Source: Chloroflexota bacterium (GTDB lineage: Bacteria > Chloroflexota > Chloroflexia > Chloroflexales > Roseiflexaceae). From it: a stretch of 64,000 nucleotides of DNA. Below, piece by piece: positions 32,901 to 41,906 of the stretch (the stretch's first letter is position 1; each line of letters opens with the position of its first letter). Under the pieces are notes generated by a model, which saw nothing but the letters and a program-made list of their open reading frames with translations, did no database searches and had not been told where the DNA came from. The stretch spans positions 43,952 to 107,951 of the forward strand of contig JACAEQ010000078.1 of NCBI GenBank assembly GCA_013388755.1. The letters are read 5' to 3'. A program made the position numbers and the translations under genes.

Positions 32901-35201
32901 CGCCGCGTCTACCAGCCGGGCGATACGGTGCTCCTGTTGCCCGTTGTGCCGCTGCCGACTGGACCGGCGTTACTCACGGTGAGTCGCCCCGGCAGCCTCC
33001 GGGCAGAATTGCGCCAGATACGCGCGGGTGAGCCGCTGACGCTGACCCTTGCGGCAGATGACGCGCCAGGCGTGCATGTCACACTGATACCTGCGGGCAA
33101 TCCTCCGGCTGTGGCGGGGCCGCTGACGATTGAATTACCGCTGGCGGTAGATGCTCCGCCAATGACAGCTTCGCTTGTGGCGGATGCGCAGGAGTATGCG
33201 CCCGGCGCTACTGCACTGCTCACGCTTACCCTCGCCGGCCCCGGCGATTCGGGCGCGCCTGCTGATGTGCTGTTGCGAGTTGCGCCGGCCGGCGATGCGG
33301 CAGGGGCGCCACCACTGGTGTGGCGCAGGGAGCGCACCGGAACCGATGGCATCGCGCGATTCGCCGTACCGTTGCCGCAGACTCGCGGTACGTTCGAGGT
33401 ACGCGTGTGGGCGGCCAGTGAACGTGGTCTGAGCGAAGCGCAGATGATGCTGCAGATATTCCAGCCGCTGGCAGCACAGCTCGTCGTGCCGCCCTTCGTG
33501 CGTGCAGGCGATGCTGTCGACGTGTCGGTTCGCCTGGAGTCAACCATACCATTGACCCGCGAGGCGCAGGTAGCACTCGGGCCTGCGGGCGGGGCCGTAT
33601 CGCGCCGAACCGTCGCGGTTCCGCCAGGCGGCTCGACATCGGTATCGCTGCAGGTCGGGGCGCCTGCCACGGCCGGGTTCAATGTATCGGCGACGATTGC
33701 GGCTGACGAGATCGCGCCACAGGCACTCAACGCGACATTACCGGTCCTCCCGCCGGCAACCACGGTTGTGAGTGGCGGTGGGGCGCTGGTAACCGATCGC
33801 TTCACAACATCCATCGTTGTTCCTCCGGAAGCAGCAACCGGCTGGGGCCTGTTTGAAGTGGAGGTGGCGCCATCACCGGATGCCCTTGCGCTGGCGCATG
33901 CGCGTCGCCTTGCCACACGACCCGAACGAAGCGCGCTCGATGAAGCGGCGGTGTTGCTCCTGGCCGGGCCGCTTCCCGATGCGCGCCCGGAAGCCCGGGC
34001 GGCGCTCGACCGGCTCGTTGCGTTGCAGCGCGGGAGTGGTGAATGGAGCTGGCAGCCTGGCGGCCAGCCACAGCCGGCCGTTACCGCCGCCGCGCTGGAG
34101 GCGCTGATGTATGCCACGGCAGCCGGCCTCATCCCCCCCGCCGACGCCATTGATCGTGCGGCCCAGGCGGCAACCCGCCTCGCGCGTGACCCGGAGACGC
34201 CACCAGATGTGCGTGCCTGCCTGATCTATGCGCTGGCACGGAGCGGCACCGCCAGCTTCGATCTGCCGGCCCTGCCGCCGGCGGGCGCGCTGCGGGCGGA
34301 CGGGCTGGCCTGCCGGTTGCTGGCAGTATCACCAGAACAGGCGGCGAAAGACAATGCGCTGCCGAAGCTGATCACGCTCGCCAGGCGCGAATCCGGAATG
34401 GCCTGGTGGGCCGGCCAGACGGCGGGCGAACTACCGCACGGCGACACCGCCACAACGGCGCTGGCGGCGCTGGCGCTGCACCATGCGACTGCCGAACAGA
34501 CGCTGGTGATCGAAGCGACACGCTGGCTCGTCGCCCGCGCAACGCCCGGCGGCTGGGGCGATGGCTATACCACCGGGCGCGTGCTGCATACGCTCCGTGC
34601 CGTGTTGCCGCAAGGTGCAGAGGCCAGTGTGACGCTCGCACTGAATGGCACGTTGGTGGCCGCCGCGGCCAATCCCGGGACGGTACTGCGTATCGTTCCT
34701 CTGCCACTCGCCGAACTGCGGCCGGCGAATACGCTCGTTGTCACCAGTAATGGTGGCCAGGCCATCCTCGCCTGGCGGCTGACCTGGCTCCTGCCGCAAT
34801 CGGCCGGCGGCGCAGGTGTGCTCCGTGAGTACCTCGACCCACAGAGCGGTCAGCGGCTCGATCCGGCAGCGTTACGCATCGGGCAACTGGTCATGGTCCG
34901 GCTGACCCTGGTCGTGCCGGCTGAACGGCGCTTCGTCACCGTGCGCGATGAGCTACCTGCCGGCTTGACGCTGGTGGACGCTGGTACGCGTGCCACATTC
35001 GAGTACGTCGCGACATCCCTCGGGCAGATTGAATTGTCAGCCGCCATGCTTCCGCCCGGCATCGTTCAGCATAGCTACCTGGTGCGTGCTACCAATCCCG
35101 GGCGCTATGCCGCACCACCGCCGGCGCTGATTCTCCCCGGCGATGCGGTGGTGCCGGGCGTTGCCACGGCCAGTACCGTGCGTATCACCCGTGATCGCTG
35201 A
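29919..35201 (+). CDS. alpha-2-macroglobulin-like giant extracellular protein without thioester motif
   Basis: About 1760 residues from a GTG at 29919 with AAGGAG 5 nt upstream; the frame is open to 29814. One membrane segment (about 7-32) anchors or exports it. Four Ig-like Big_5-type modules follow (about 40-440; each starts like VVAVSPSSGARDVTPLTSIT...FSEPM). Next are macroglobulin-type beta domains (FVRQDG, YRLTVPGDG, QEYAPGATALLTL), the A2M region WAASERGLSEAQMM, and a helical repeat domain (DRLVALQRGSGEWSWQPGGQ). The CxEQ thioester of trapping macroglobulins is absent. Bacterial A2Ms are thought to trap proteases at the cell surface; without the thioester, trapping must be non-covalent or the role differs. 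The next gene starts right after it. Confidence 0.8.
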   Translation: MRILRLASLIWTGVLLVVTLASLLLLGARFFVLPFLSATPTVVAVSPSSGARDVTPLTSITIAFSEPMNPPSVVRGLRIEPPVEGVFAWDNTHTTLYFTPTTALQTSTRYRLELGEAALGRFFRPLRPALITEFTTARAPAVTAVWPADGSAGVPIDTSLSVRFSRPIVPLDALAQPTTLPELRFDPPLAGEAIWLDPATLLFRPAQPLRAGTRYRAALAPELSDQNGGRLGREYAWTFTTLAPAVREVGPPPNARQVPPRAPLRMLLSQPVDLQMLPAVLSIDPAMPGALDAAILDDGTQVVTYTPAVDWQPGVAYTVALRDSLPDGTPFLAAPYRWSFVTSPQPALIGRFPGEGQLLLPNRDIRLIFSTPMDAGRLRDALRIDPPAGDLHLTTSDGEVRLDAQLQAATLYTITIPASLPDRLGVPLGREYLLRFVTAPATPSLALPEAAGRMLRIAPDRPTEVLLRRTNLSILQFELYRLDEATLLRSLGFSDSDWATFEPARYGLTLLRAWSQPLADPLNTAVEERVAITLDGDAPLPPDIYFVRVRSAEGAGADAVLFVSRVALSLHVVDERALVWATDSVSADPLPDLPLALYQQGVLARTGRTDERGIWEIDLAGINQRGLVAVSGGDQPALALPEPGITPTRMPRYRVLLATDRTTYAPGDRILIGGFVRQDGAQSLAVPPSGLKLRLEMRDPSGTRVDDLLTIDASGMISSSLALAPDAPPGIYRLTVPGDGARSTVVFSVRAPPSSLQLSLDGQMPDRSTLVVRTPEGIPVAGAVVSWTVDVEPAPLPVVDDFVFGMRQDAPAAGWSGTGVTDEAGRAPINFDVAQKAVAARYRVRAHVVEPGGRAATFDQTLTMAPAPVVGVRLPVQLVAAGDAAGIEVLTMDGDRPSPAQRVRVEVLLPRRATPDHDGSMPLDERLLVREITTSADGRARLSVTPTRAGAYRVRVSLAGASPPVAPVETMLRVFQSGFTAWEQPVHGATLIADRRVYQPGDTVLLLPVVPLPTGPALLTVSRPGSLRAELRQIRAGEPLTLTLAADDAPGVHVTLIPAGNPPAVAGPLTIELPLAVDAPPMTASLVADAQEYAPGATALLTLTLAGPGDSGAPADVLLRVAPAGDAAGAPPLVWRRERTGTDGIARFAVPLPQTRGTFEVRVWAASERGLSEAQMMLQIFQPLAAQLVVPPFVRAGDAVDVSVRLESTIPLTREAQVALGPAGGAVSRRTVAVPPGGSTSVSLQVGAPATAGFNVSATIAADEIAPQALNATLPVLPPATTVVSGGGALVTDRFTTSIVVPPEAATGWGLFEVEVAPSPDALALAHARRLATRPERSALDEAAVLLLAGPLPDARPEARAALDRLVALQRGSGEWSWQPGGQPQPAVTAAALEALMYATAAGLIPPADAIDRAAQAATRLARDPETPPDVRACLIYALARSGTASFDLPALPPAGALRADGLACRLLAVSPEQAAKDNALPKLITLARRESGMAWWAGQTAGELPHGDTATTALAALALHHATAEQTLVIEATRWLVARATPGGWGDGYTTGRVLHTLRAVLPQGAEASVTLALNGTLVAAAANPGTVLRIVPLPLAELRPANTLVVTSNGGQAILAWRLTWLLPQSAGGAGVLREYLDPQSGQRLDPAALRIGQLVMVRLTLVVPAERRFVTVRDELPAGLTLVDAGTRATFEYVATSLGQIELSAAMLPPGIVQHSYLVRATNPGRYAAPPPALILPGDAVVPGVATASTVRITRDR

Positions 35202-35214
35202 CGAGCGATCATGC

Positions 35215-35220
35215 TATAAT
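35215..35220 (+). promoter_or_regulatory. TATAAT -10 box before the glycoside hydrolase-like gene
   Basis: TATAAT lies 13 bp after the A2M stop, and the next ATG (35230) begins 10 bp after the box. This gives a nearly leaderless transcript. The -35 is not clear. Confidence 0.45.
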
Positions 35221-35229
35221 CTCGTCGTG

Positions 35230-37035
35230 ATGCATTCGCTCTCGTCTCGCGCGCTGCCGATTGCCATCGTTGCTGCGTTCCTGCTGGCGCTGTTGCCGGC
35301 TGCGGCACCGGCCCCCGCCGGCCTGCACGCCACATTGCCCGTGCCGCAGCCGGCCCCCCACGACTCGCCATTCGGCCTGAATACGCATCTCTCAACACGC
35401 TACTGGGACCCGGCGAGCATGGATGTGCCGGCCGACATTATCGCGCGTGCAGGCGCCGGCTGGGCGCGCGAGGACATTCACTGGTTCCGGATTCAACCGG
35501 CACCCGATGCGCCGTATGACTGGACCTTCACCGACGAAGCGGTGCGCGCGCTCAGCCGGCGTGGCGTGAAGATTCTCGGCGTGATCGGGCACCCGCCCGG
35601 TTGGGCGACCCCCTTCACTGGCGATGTCACACAGGGTGTCTCGTTCTACGCCCCCGATCCGCAGCGCTTCGCCGCCTTTGCTGCTGCCGTGGCCCAGCGC
35701 TATCGCAATTACATCACGCACTGGGAGATCTGGAACGAACCGGATAACCCGTTGTTCTGGAAGCCGGCACCGGACCCGGCTGCCTATGCCACGCTGTTGC
35801 GCCTCACATCGGCGGCGATTCGCGCCGTCAATCCACAGGCGACCATCCTGATCGGCGGGGTCTACTCCTTCGAGCCGTCGTTCTTGCGCCAGGTGGCGGA
35901 AGCTGGCGCGTGGGAAAGTTTCGATATACTTGCCATTCACCCCTACGTCAGCCCCAGCGCCCCGGAAGCCGGCAACCTTGTCGCCGGAGTCGAGGCGGCG
36001 CGTGCCATCGCCGACCAGTATGGCGTGCGCCCGATCTGGGTCACCGAGATCGGCTGGTCGAGCGGCCGTGGCGATCGCGATCCGGTCGGCGTGGTGGACG
36101 AACAGAGCCAGGCGAATTTCATGGTGCGCGCCACGCTACTTCTCTGGCGCGCCGGTGTGGCGAAGATCTTCTGGTATACGCTGAAGGATGACCCGGGCAA
36201 CCCGTACGGCCTGGTTGGTGTCGGGACCGGTTACTTCGACTATAGCCGGCTCAAACCGGCGTTCGCGGCGTATCGCACGATGACGGAACAGCTTCGTGAC
36301 GCAAACCTGGTCACGGTGCGCGACCTCTTCACGCGCGAGACGTTGCTCGACTTCGAGAACTTTGGTGCGTGGCGGCGCGGCGATCAGACGTATGGCGAGT
36401 TCGCGCCGGCCGGTGAGCGTACCCGTAGCGGGCGCGGCGCGGCGCGCCTGAGTTATCTGTTTCCGACACGCGCCAATGAGTATGTGGTGTTTCGCCGCGA
36501 ACGCCCGGCGCCTGTTCCTGGCACGCCGTATGCAATCGGTGTGTGGGTCTATGGCGATGGATCGGGCAATACGCTGAAAGTCTGGCTGCGCGATGCCGAG
36601 GGGGAAGTGCTGCAATTCGGCCTGGGAACGATCGGGCCTCCCGGATGGCGGTTGCTGGAGGCGCCGATCGGGGCCGCCGTGCCGGCGTGGGATCGCATTG
36701 GCGGCAGCGGCAACGGGCGGCTCGATTTCCCGGCGTGGCTCGATGCGCTGGTTCTCGACGATTCGCCCGATGCGTTTGCCGGTGGCGGTGTCATCTATCT
36801 CGACGACATGGTTGCCATCAGCGGCCCGGAAGCCTATGACGCTCAGTTGCAGCGCGGCGACCAGGCGATCGACGCACTCTGGGCGCCTTCGCCGGTGCGT
36901 GCCAGCATTCGCACCAGTGCGCCCACGGCCACCCTCATCACACGTGACGGAGCAACATCAACCATCGCTGCCAGTAATGGTCGCCTGGTGATTGACCTCG
37001 GCCCGGCGCCGGTCTATGTGATGCATCGTCGTTGA
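35230..37035 (+). CDS. exported glycoside hydrolase-like TIM-barrel protein
   Basis: 601 residues. A signal peptide (about 1-27, ALPIAIVAAFLLALLPAAAPA) is followed by a GH39/GH5-like barrel: WAREDIHWFRIQP, HWEIWNEPDNP with the likely acid/base Glu, and IWVTEIGWSSG with the likely nucleophile Glu. The C-terminal 230 residues form a jelly-roll, probably carbohydrate-binding (LLDFENFGAWRRGDQTYGEF, VYGDGSGNTLKVWLRD). No sorting signal seen. Such proteins are common beside surface glycan genes in Chloroflexota. Substrate unknown. Confidence 0.8.
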   Translation: MHSLSSRALPIAIVAAFLLALLPAAAPAPAGLHATLPVPQPAPHDSPFGLNTHLSTRYWDPASMDVPADIIARAGAGWAREDIHWFRIQPAPDAPYDWTFTDEAVRALSRRGVKILGVIGHPPGWATPFTGDVTQGVSFYAPDPQRFAAFAAAVAQRYRNYITHWEIWNEPDNPLFWKPAPDPAAYATLLRLTSAAIRAVNPQATILIGGVYSFEPSFLRQVAEAGAWESFDILAIHPYVSPSAPEAGNLVAGVEAARAIADQYGVRPIWVTEIGWSSGRGDRDPVGVVDEQSQANFMVRATLLLWRAGVAKIFWYTLKDDPGNPYGLVGVGTGYFDYSRLKPAFAAYRTMTEQLRDANLVTVRDLFTRETLLDFENFGAWRRGDQTYGEFAPAGERTRSGRGAARLSYLFPTRANEYVVFRRERPAPVPGTPYAIGVWVYGDGSGNTLKVWLRDAEGEVLQFGLGTIGPPGWRLLEAPIGAAVPAWDRIGGSGNGRLDFPAWLDALVLDDSPDAFAGGGVIYLDDMVAISGPEAYDAQLQRGDQAIDALWAPSPVRASIRTSAPTATLITRDGATSTIAASNGRLVIDLGPAPVYVMHRR

Positions 37036-37119
37036 GGTGCAAAACCGATGGCCGAGAGCGTACGCGCCTGTGCTGTTTTCATCACGGCAGTGAGCGGCGC
37101 AGCCGCATGGGAGCCCGGT

Positions 37120-38388
37120 TCAGGACGATTGCTTCCCCGTATCAATATCACTCAGGCGCACCGTCTTGCGCGTGCCGAACTTGATCGTCTTCTGCCCCTC
37201 ACTGGAGAGCTTGCCGGTCTGTTGCAGATTCTGAATCTCCTGCTGCATCGTCTGCGCCAGGTCCGCCTCGCCCTGGTTGAGCAGGCGGGTCACTGCACTC
37301 TGCAACTTCTGCGTCGCTCCGGCAACATCACCGGCCGCCAGATCCTGCAATGCGCGTGTCTGTAATTTGAAAGCGCTGACCTTCTCGACAATGTTCATCA
37401 CCGGCGCATTGACCTGACCGGCAAGGGCCGCATCAGTCGTAAACGTCAACATGATATCGCTGCGACTCTTCTCGCCCTGCACGTTCAGCAACGGCACATC
37501 GTAGCTTACTTCAACCTGCCCGATGCGGTACTGCCCCGCCGGGCGCGGGTCAACCAGCAACTCGACCAGCAGTGTGCGCCCGCTGCCGGTTTCGAGCTCG
37601 CCCAGTGGCACGCTCACATCACGATCGGACACCGGCTTATAGCCAAGATTGCTGATCAGCGGAAAGACCTGCCACACCGCGCGTGGCAACACTCCCTGTA
37701 CCAGGCGCAGTGTCAGCGTCGCATTCTGCACGGCTGTCGCCTGGGCGCGCTGCACCGTGTTCTGGAAGTATTCAACGATCTTTTCAGGGCGATCAATATA
37801 GTCGGCGCTGCCGCCGGAGCGGTTCGCCATCTCGATCAGCAGGTCCTCGTTCCAGTCCTTGCCGACACCCAGCGCCGTAATCGGCACATTGCGCCGGCCA
37901 GCATCTTCGGCGCGGCGCAGACACTCGGACTCGTTCTCGGTCTGACCGTCGGTTAGCAGAATCAGGCGACGCACTGCCTGCGGCGGGCCTTTATCGATCT
38001 CGCGCAACCCCTGCTCGACTGCCGGGGCGATTCTGGTGCCGCCGCTGTCACGCACCCGGCTGATGCGGTCGGCCAGCGCGGCGGGGTTCGTGACCGGGCC
38101 GGCAGGAATGAGCACCTCGGTGCGGTGATCGAAAATCACGACTGAGGCGATATCCTGGGCGTCGAGCAACTCGATGGCGCGTGTCGTCGCGCGCCGCGCC
38201 CGGTCAATCTTTTCGCCCTTCATTGAGCCACTGCGGTCAATGACAAAGCTGACATTGACAGGCACACGCACCTGTGCCATGACTTGCCCCGGCGTCGCCT
38301 CAAGCAGCAGATACGCAACCTGCGGCGTGTTGGCCGCCGCCATATATGGCCGCGCCAGTGTTGCGCGGATGGTCACCTCGCCCGCCAT
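37120..38388 (-). CDS. von Willebrand factor A domain protein
   Basis: 422 residues, no signal peptide. The VWA domain has the full MIDAS motif: DRSGSM (Asp51, Ser53, Ser55), the Thr of GGTRI and the Asp of LLTDGQ. C-terminally there are beta-rich and then helical segments (ALQDLAAGDVAGATQKLQSA) as in the cytosolic VWA proteins with a VWA-C-like helical end. It is divergent from the Ser/Thr kinase-FHA gene, a pairing that suggests a shared signalling role. Confidence 0.88.
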   Translation of the reverse strand: MAGEVTIRATLARPYMAAANTPQVAYLLLEATPGQVMAQVRVPVNVSFVIDRSGSMKGEKIDRARRATTRAIELLDAQDIASVVIFDHRTEVLIPAGPVTNPAALADRISRVRDSGGTRIAPAVEQGLREIDKGPPQAVRRLILLTDGQTENESECLRRAEDAGRRNVPITALGVGKDWNEDLLIEMANRSGGSADYIDRPEKIVEYFQNTVQRAQATAVQNATLTLRLVQGVLPRAVWQVFPLISNLGYKPVSDRDVSVPLGELETGSGRTLLVELLVDPRPAGQYRIGQVEVSYDVPLLNVQGEKSRSDIMLTFTTDAALAGQVNAPVMNIVEKVSAFKLQTRALQDLAAGDVAGATQKLQSAVTRLLNQGEADLAQTMQQEIQNLQQTGKLSSEGQKTIKFGTRKTVRLSDIDTGKQSS

Positions 38389-38605
38389 GATGGTACTCCT
38401 TCACTGGTCCATACCCGAACACTACGTAGACGCATTCGCGCCATGGAGGGTTGCACTGGCCGCCAGACATGCTGCTTCCCTGCGCCACCACGTAGACCGT
38501 TTCTATCAGGCAGTATAGCACAGCGCCGCATGGTTGTGTCCTGTGGTACAATCTGCGCAAGATTGCGGATCTCCGCGCTCGCTGGAGAAATGTGAACAGC
38601 CACCT

Positions 38606-40018
38606 ATGTCGGATCTGCTGGCGCCGGAGACGATTATCCACGGCTCGCACGCCGATTATCGCATTATCGCCCTGATTGGCCGGGGCGGTATGGGCGCGGT
38701 CTACCGCGCGTTGCGCCTGGCCGACTCAACAGTGTGGGCGCTGAAGGAAATGCGCCCGGCAGATGAACTGCCCACCGCCGAACTCGAAGAAAATCGTCGC
38801 CTCTTCCTCCAGGAGGCGGAACTCCTCAGCAAGCTGAGCCATCCGAGCCTGCCGCTGGTCGCCGACCTGTTTGAGTACCAGGGGCGGCCTGTGATGATTA
38901 TGGAGTTCGTGCCCGGGCAGACGCTCGAACATCGCATCCGCGACGCCAACGCACCGCTGCTGGAGCAGCAGGTGATCGGCTACGGCATTCAGGTGGCGCG
39001 CGTGCTGCACTACCTTCATACACGCACGCCGCCGATCATCTACCGCGATCTGAAACCATCAAACATTATGTTAACCCCTGAGGGGGTGCTCAAGTTGATC
39101 GACTTTGGCGTGGCCCGCACCTATAAGGCGCGCAAGGCAAAAGATACGATCGCAATGGGCTCGGCCGGGTACGCTCCGCCGGAGCAGTATGGCAAGGGGC
39201 AGACGGATGCGCGTTCCGATGTGTATGCCCTCGGCGCGACGCTGCTGCACCTGCTGACGAATCTTCCACCCATTCCGCTGCAGACGCCGACCGAAGGTAG
39301 TATCCGCAAACTGAATCCGTCGGTTGATGCGCGCACCGAAAAGGTGATTATCAAGGCCATGAGCCTTGATGCGGCCGGGCGCTTTCGCAGCGCGCTGGAG
39401 TTCGAACAGGCGCTGCATCGCTGCCTGACGAGCCCGTATGTCGATCCGGTCGCGCGCGCGACGCCGCCGCCGCCGATTGTGCCGCCTGTTGTGGCGCCGC
39501 AGGTCATCGAAACGGTCGTCCAGCCGGTGACTCCCGCTGGCGCCGCGCCCGCCACACCACGCCCGGCTCCGGTCGCCGTCGCGCCACCGCCGGTGGCCGT
39601 TCCGCCGGCTGGCCAGGCCTGCATGCGCTGTGGCCGGGTCAACAAGCCGAATGCACGGTTCTGCGCCGGTTGCGGCACACCCCTCAGCGCCGCGCTGCCC
39701 GCGCCGCGCCTGATGGTCATCTCGCCGCGCGGCACGTTTGAGCAGAAGGTCGAGCGTACACCGCTGCGTATCGGGCGTCGCGACCCGCGCCAGCACCATT
39801 ACCCCGATCTCGACCTGGCCGAACACGATCGCGGCATTGCATCGCGCAATCATGCCGTGATCAATCGCAGCGGCGATTACTATACCCTGACCGACCTGGG
39901 TTCGACGAATGGCACGCTGTTGAATGGCGCGCCGGTGCCACCCAATCAGGATCAGCGACTGCGTTCCGGCGACCGGATCAAGATTGGTGAAGTGGAGATC
40001 GAATTTCGCTGGGGGTAA
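38606..40018 (+). CDS. Ser/Thr protein kinase with zinc ribbon and FHA domain
   Basis: 470 residues. Kinase domain: glycine loop GRGGMGAVY (25-33), Lys47, YRDLKPSN (146-153, with Tyr in place of His) and DFG, APPEQY. A Pro/Ala-rich linker (about 285-335) leads to a zinc ribbon CMRCGRVNKPNARFCAGCG (about 338-356) and a C-terminal FHA domain (LRIGRR...SRNH...DLGSTNGT). No membrane segment, so it is cytosolic. FHA binds phosphothreonine, so it may bind its own or a partner's phosphorylated sites. ATG 38606 is used; the frame opens at 38534. Weak ribosome site. Confidence 0.9.
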   Translation: MSDLLAPETIIHGSHADYRIIALIGRGGMGAVYRALRLADSTVWALKEMRPADELPTAELEENRRLFLQEAELLSKLSHPSLPLVADLFEYQGRPVMIMEFVPGQTLEHRIRDANAPLLEQQVIGYGIQVARVLHYLHTRTPPIIYRDLKPSNIMLTPEGVLKLIDFGVARTYKARKAKDTIAMGSAGYAPPEQYGKGQTDARSDVYALGATLLHLLTNLPPIPLQTPTEGSIRKLNPSVDARTEKVIIKAMSLDAAGRFRSALEFEQALHRCLTSPYVDPVARATPPPPIVPPVVAPQVIETVVQPVTPAGAAPATPRPAPVAVAPPPVAVPPAGQACMRCGRVNKPNARFCAGCGTPLSAALPAPRLMVISPRGTFEQKVERTPLRIGRRDPRQHHYPDLDLAEHDRGIASRNHAVINRSGDYYTLTDLGSTNGTLLNGAPVPPNQDQRLRSGDRIKIGEVEIEFRWG

Positions 40019-40022
40019 TCGT

Positions 40023-40880
40023 ATGGGCGGAGCGCCGCGGGTACTCATCCTTCGCGCTGCCGGAATCAATCGCGATGGCGACGCCGCAACAGCGATCGAA
40101 CTGGCCGGCGGGCGCCCGGATCTCGTGCATGTCAACCGGGTCGTCGCTGGCGACGTGCGGCTGGCCGATTATGCCATGCTGATCATCCCCGGTGGCTTTT
40201 CGTATGGCGATCATCTCGGCGCGGGGAAACTGCTCGCCGTGGACCTGGCGCATCGCCTGGGCGACGATATTGCGCACTTCGTCGCGGATGGCCGCCCGGT
40301 GATCGGTATCTGCAATGGCTTCCAGGTGCTGGTCAAAGCCGGCATCTTGCCCGGAAAGATACGCGGCCAGGATCTCAATCGAACCACCGTCACAACAAAG
40401 CCGCCCGTCGATACCAGCCCCCAATCCCCATCTCCCATCCCCCAGCAGGTGACGCTCAGCGACAATGCCTCCGGCCAGTTTGAGTGTCGCTGGGTGCGCC
40501 TGGCGGCTGACCCATCGAGTGTGTGCATCTTCACACGCGGCGCAACCCACCCGATCGAGGTCCCGGTGGCGCATGGCGAAGGGCGATTCGTCGCGCGTGA
40601 CAGCGTGACCCTCACGGCGCTGCGATCCGCCGGGCAGATTGCGCTCCGGTACGTTTCCGCCTCCGGCGGTCGCCCGGCGTATCCGGAAAATCCAAACGGC
40701 TCCGACGACGATATTGCCGGCATTTGTAACCCGGCCGGGAATGTCCTTGGCTTGATGCCGCACCCGGAGAATGCTGTGCTTGCGCAGCAACATCCTCGCT
40801 GGACCCGCGAACCATGGCGAAATGAAGGTGACGGATTGTTCCTCTTCCGTAACGCCATTCAGTATGCTGCACGTTTGTAA
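40023..40880 (+). CDS. purQ: phosphoribosylformylglycinamidine synthase, glutaminase subunit
   Basis: 285 residues, somewhat longer than typical (about 225-260). GICNGFQVLVKAG carries the catalytic cysteine of the class I amidotransferase domain, GGFSYGDHLGAGK is a family signature, and LMPHPEN holds the catalytic His. A Pro/Ser/Gln-rich insertion (TKPPVDTSPQSPSPIPQQ, about 125-142) interrupts the domain and looks like an in-frame low-complexity insertion. It makes ammonia for the de novo purine step FGAR to FGAM with PurL. It starts 4 nt after the kinase stop; purL and purS are not in the window. Confidence 0.9.
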   Translation: MGGAPRVLILRAAGINRDGDAATAIELAGGRPDLVHVNRVVAGDVRLADYAMLIIPGGFSYGDHLGAGKLLAVDLAHRLGDDIAHFVADGRPVIGICNGFQVLVKAGILPGKIRGQDLNRTTVTTKPPVDTSPQSPSPIPQQVTLSDNASGQFECRWVRLAADPSSVCIFTRGATHPIEVPVAHGEGRFVARDSVTLTALRSAGQIALRYVSASGGRPAYPENPNGSDDDIAGICNPAGNVLGLMPHPENAVLAQQHPRWTREPWRNEGDGLFLFRNAIQYAARL

Positions 40881-40952
40881 GGGGTTCTGGTTTCTGATAA
40901 GGTATTGGTTCTGGCCTCGCCCTGGCTGCACCGCCCCGCGCGCACGCCGCCC

Positions 40953-41783
40953 TTACCGAAACCACTTCCTCCCCAGCTCATCGAAGAAACCCTCGGCGCG
41001 CAACTCGTCGAGCGCCTGGTTGATCGCATCGTGCAGCCGATACGACTCAGGCGCGACGGCGATGACATATGGTTCGAGCGTCAGCGCTGCGACAATGCGC
41101 AATTCAGGCGCATGCGCCAGCGCAATCAGCGCGGCGGCATGGTCAACAATCGCTGCGTCCAGGTCGCCGCGCTGCAGCGCCGCCAGTGCATCAGCGGGCT
41201 CATCATATGTCGCACGCAGGGTAACGTGCAGACCTTCCGCCAGGCGACGACGCGCATAGGTGTCGGCATCGGTGCCGAGCGCAACTCCCACGACGCGCCC
41301 GGAGAGATCCGCTTCCGACACGACGGGCGACCCGGCACGCACCACCAGCACCTGGCCGGCATTGAAGTAGAACCTCGAGAAACGCGCACGCCAGCCAGGT
41401 GCCGGCGCGTAAGGCAGCGCCGACACCGCCATGTCGGCGCGGCGCGCGGCCAGGTCGTCATAGATCGCATCGAGCCCGGTCGGCACAAACTCCGCCTGGA
41501 CCCCCAGTTTCGCCGCGACGGCCCGTGCCAGATCAATATCGTATCCTGCTGGCTGGCCATCTGCCATCCAGGTGAACGGATAGAATCCCAGGTCAACCGC
41601 GACACGTATGGTGCGGCGTTGTTGCACCGCGGCCCAGGCTGGATCGAGCCCCTGCCCGGCAATGCTGGTGCCGGACGAGGCACTCCATGCCAGCGCGGCG
41701 TACCCGGCGATCACCACCAGAGCAACGACGTCGAGCCGCCGCAGGCCCTTGAGCGAGATATGCCTTCGCCGCCGCACATCCAC
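40953..41783 (-). CDS. periplasmic-type binding protein, family 3 (amino-acid type)
   Basis: 276 residues. A long basic N-terminus is followed by one membrane segment (about 18-36) as signal anchor. The binding domain reads RTIRVAVDLGFYPFTWMADGQPAGYDIDLARAVAAKLG, DAIYDDLAARRADMAVSALPY and DLDAAIVDHAAALIA, typical of the family. No permease or ATPase gene is near, so it may be a sensor or an orphan receptor. It converges with purQ and is divergent from the 41974 gene. Confidence 0.8.
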   Translation of the reverse strand: MDVRRRRHISLKGLRRLDVVALVVIAGYAALAWSASSGTSIAGQGLDPAWAAVQQRRTIRVAVDLGFYPFTWMADGQPAGYDIDLARAVAAKLGVQAEFVPTGLDAIYDDLAARRADMAVSALPYAPAPGWRARFSRFYFNAGQVLVVRAGSPVVSEADLSGRVVGVALGTDADTYARRRLAEGLHVTLRATYDEPADALAALQRGDLDAAIVDHAAALIALAHAPELRIVAALTLEPYVIAVAPESYRLHDAINQALDELRAEGFFDELGRKWFR

Positions 41784-41817
41784 TGGATCCCTCTCATCGT
41801 ATGCTCATTCAGATGGC

Positions 41818-41846
41818 TTGATCACCCCGGGACATTCCAGTATACT
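41818..41846 (+). promoter_or_regulatory. promoter of the 41974-44717 gene pair
   Basis: TTGATC at 41818-41823, 17-bp spacer, TATACT at 41841-41846. The leader to the first gene would be about 120 nt. Confidence 0.55.
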
Positions 41847-41906
41847 GCACGTAACGCAAACGACATGCGCAGTATTTCCCATCTGTCAGTTATTCTCCAT
41901 TGTTCG

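Noticed and set aside
32909..34150. 413-codon minus-strand frame rich in Ser, Ala and Gly
   Set aside because: Antisense to the A2M-like gene, with composition typical of a reversed GC-rich frame.
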